The notes below the pieces were generated by a model that made no database searches, was not told the DNA's origin, and saw only the letters and a list, made by a program, of their open reading frames with translations. A stretch of DNA of 5,125 nucleotides from Desulfovibrionaceae bacterium. GTDB taxonomy: Bacteria; Desulfobacterota; Desulfovibrionia; Desulfovibrionales; Desulfovibrionaceae. Below, in pieces: positions 4,861 to 5,125 of the stretch. How positions within the stretch are numbered: position 1 is the stretch's first letter; every line of letters begins with the position of its first letter. Location: NCBI GenBank assembly GCA_009783115.1, contig WRHT01000113.1, forward strand, positions 1 through 5,125. The letters are read 5' to 3'. A program made the position numbers and the translations under genes.

Positions 4861-5125
4861 ATGTGTAAAAAAGCGCCAAACGCTCTCATACCGCTTTTAA
4901 ACTTCTTCCTTTTCGCGCAAATTTTGATGCCGGCCCAGCCGCAGGCAGCCCAGGCGGCCGGCTTGAAAGATTTGCAAAAAACATACACGCACAGTTCACA
5001 AGGGGAGCCTCTCGCAGCCCTGCTCTCCGACTTCGCCATCAGCCAAGGCTACAGCGCCGCTTTCACCTCCCGGGTCGAAGGTACGGTCAACGGCGAATTT
5101 TCCGATCTGCCCCCGCAGTCTTTCC
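4861..5125 (+). CDS. sctC: T3SS outer-membrane secretin, N-terminal 88 residues (signal peptide and start of N0 domain)
   Basis: The gene runs off the right edge; 88 codons are present. Secretins (YscC/InvG/EscC/SsaC) form the outer-membrane ring through which the needle passes. Residues 1-33 form a Sec signal peptide. It has a basic start (MCKK), a hydrophobic core (ALIPLLNFFLFAQIL, 8-22) and a likely signal peptidase site after an A-Q-A-A type stretch near 30-33. The mature start includes GEPLAALLSDFAISQGYSAA (49-68) and VEGTVNGEFSDLPPQSF (72-88). This is the N0 fold of SctC, with its pattern of G-x-x-L-x-x-L-L-x-x-F followed by V-x-G-x-V-x-G-x-F. The gene starts 10 bases after the yscB-like stop. 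Only a weak ribosome binding site (AGG at 4849-4851) is visible, so translation may be coupled to the upstream gene. The start at 4861 is supported by the signal peptide it produces. The rest of the basal-body genes probably follow outside the window. Confidence 0.87.
   Translation, partial: MCKKAPNALIPLLNFFLFAQILMPAQPQAAQAAGLKDLQKTYTHSSQGEPLAALLSDFAISQGYSAAFTSRVEGTVNGEFSDLPPQSF

Noticed and set aside
4548..5039. 163-aa minus-strand open frame opposite the yscB-like gene and sctC
   Set aside because: It is antisense to two genes with recognisable T3SS features and its translation shows no coherent domain.

Overview
This window is part of a type III secretion system (T3SS, injectisome) locus. 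It holds two divergent gene groups separated by a 366-base AT-rich intergenic region at 4065-4430. Assignments rest on reading the protein sequences and comparing them with family patterns recalled from memory; no search was run.

Minus-strand group, read from right to left. It begins at 4064 with a 97-aa charged helical protein (LcrG-like, or an SseA/CesAB-type chaperone). A 175-aa EspA/SseB-sized hydrophilic translocator or needle-tip protein (sctA) follows, then a 163-aa TPR chaperone of the LcrH/SycD/SicA family. Next come a 347-aa YopB-type major translocator (sctE), a 258-aa YopD-type minor translocator (sctB) and a 167-aa CesT-type class I chaperone. The group ends with the first 108 codons of an unrecognised protein that runs off the left edge. 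The order matches Yersinia lcrG-lcrV-lcrH-yopB-yopD and Salmonella SPI-2 sseA-sseB-sscA-sseC-sseD. Gaps are 17-26 bases, apart from one 4-base ATGA overlap, and nearly every gene has a clear AAGGAG-like ribosome binding site. This looks like one operon making the translocon, its chaperones and then a probable chaperone-effector pair. Both hydrophobic translocators carry an exact P-x-L-x-x-P motif, the known docking motif for the LcrH-type chaperone.

Plus-strand group. A 139-aa protein resembling YscB, the YopN co-chaperone, is followed after 10 bases by the start of the outer-membrane secretin sctC. The secretin begins with a signal peptide and the first part of an N0 domain, and is cut by the right edge. 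The same yscB-yscC adjacency is known in Yersinia.

Intergenic region. The most unusual non-coding feature is an 80-bp imperfect palindrome at 4291-4370 centred on CCATATGG. It contains four ATGGGG/CCCCAT-type half-sites at 22-bp spacing and lies just upstream of the plus-strand group. It is a good candidate operator for the locus.

Organism. The coding DNA is GC-rich with strong Shine-Dalgarno sites, and the proteins are only distantly similar to the Yersinia, Pseudomonas and Salmonella versions. A Gram-negative proteobacterium is certain in practice, because a secretin needs an outer membrane. A Desulfovibrio/Bilophila-type bacterium is a guess from overall character, not a demonstrated assignment.
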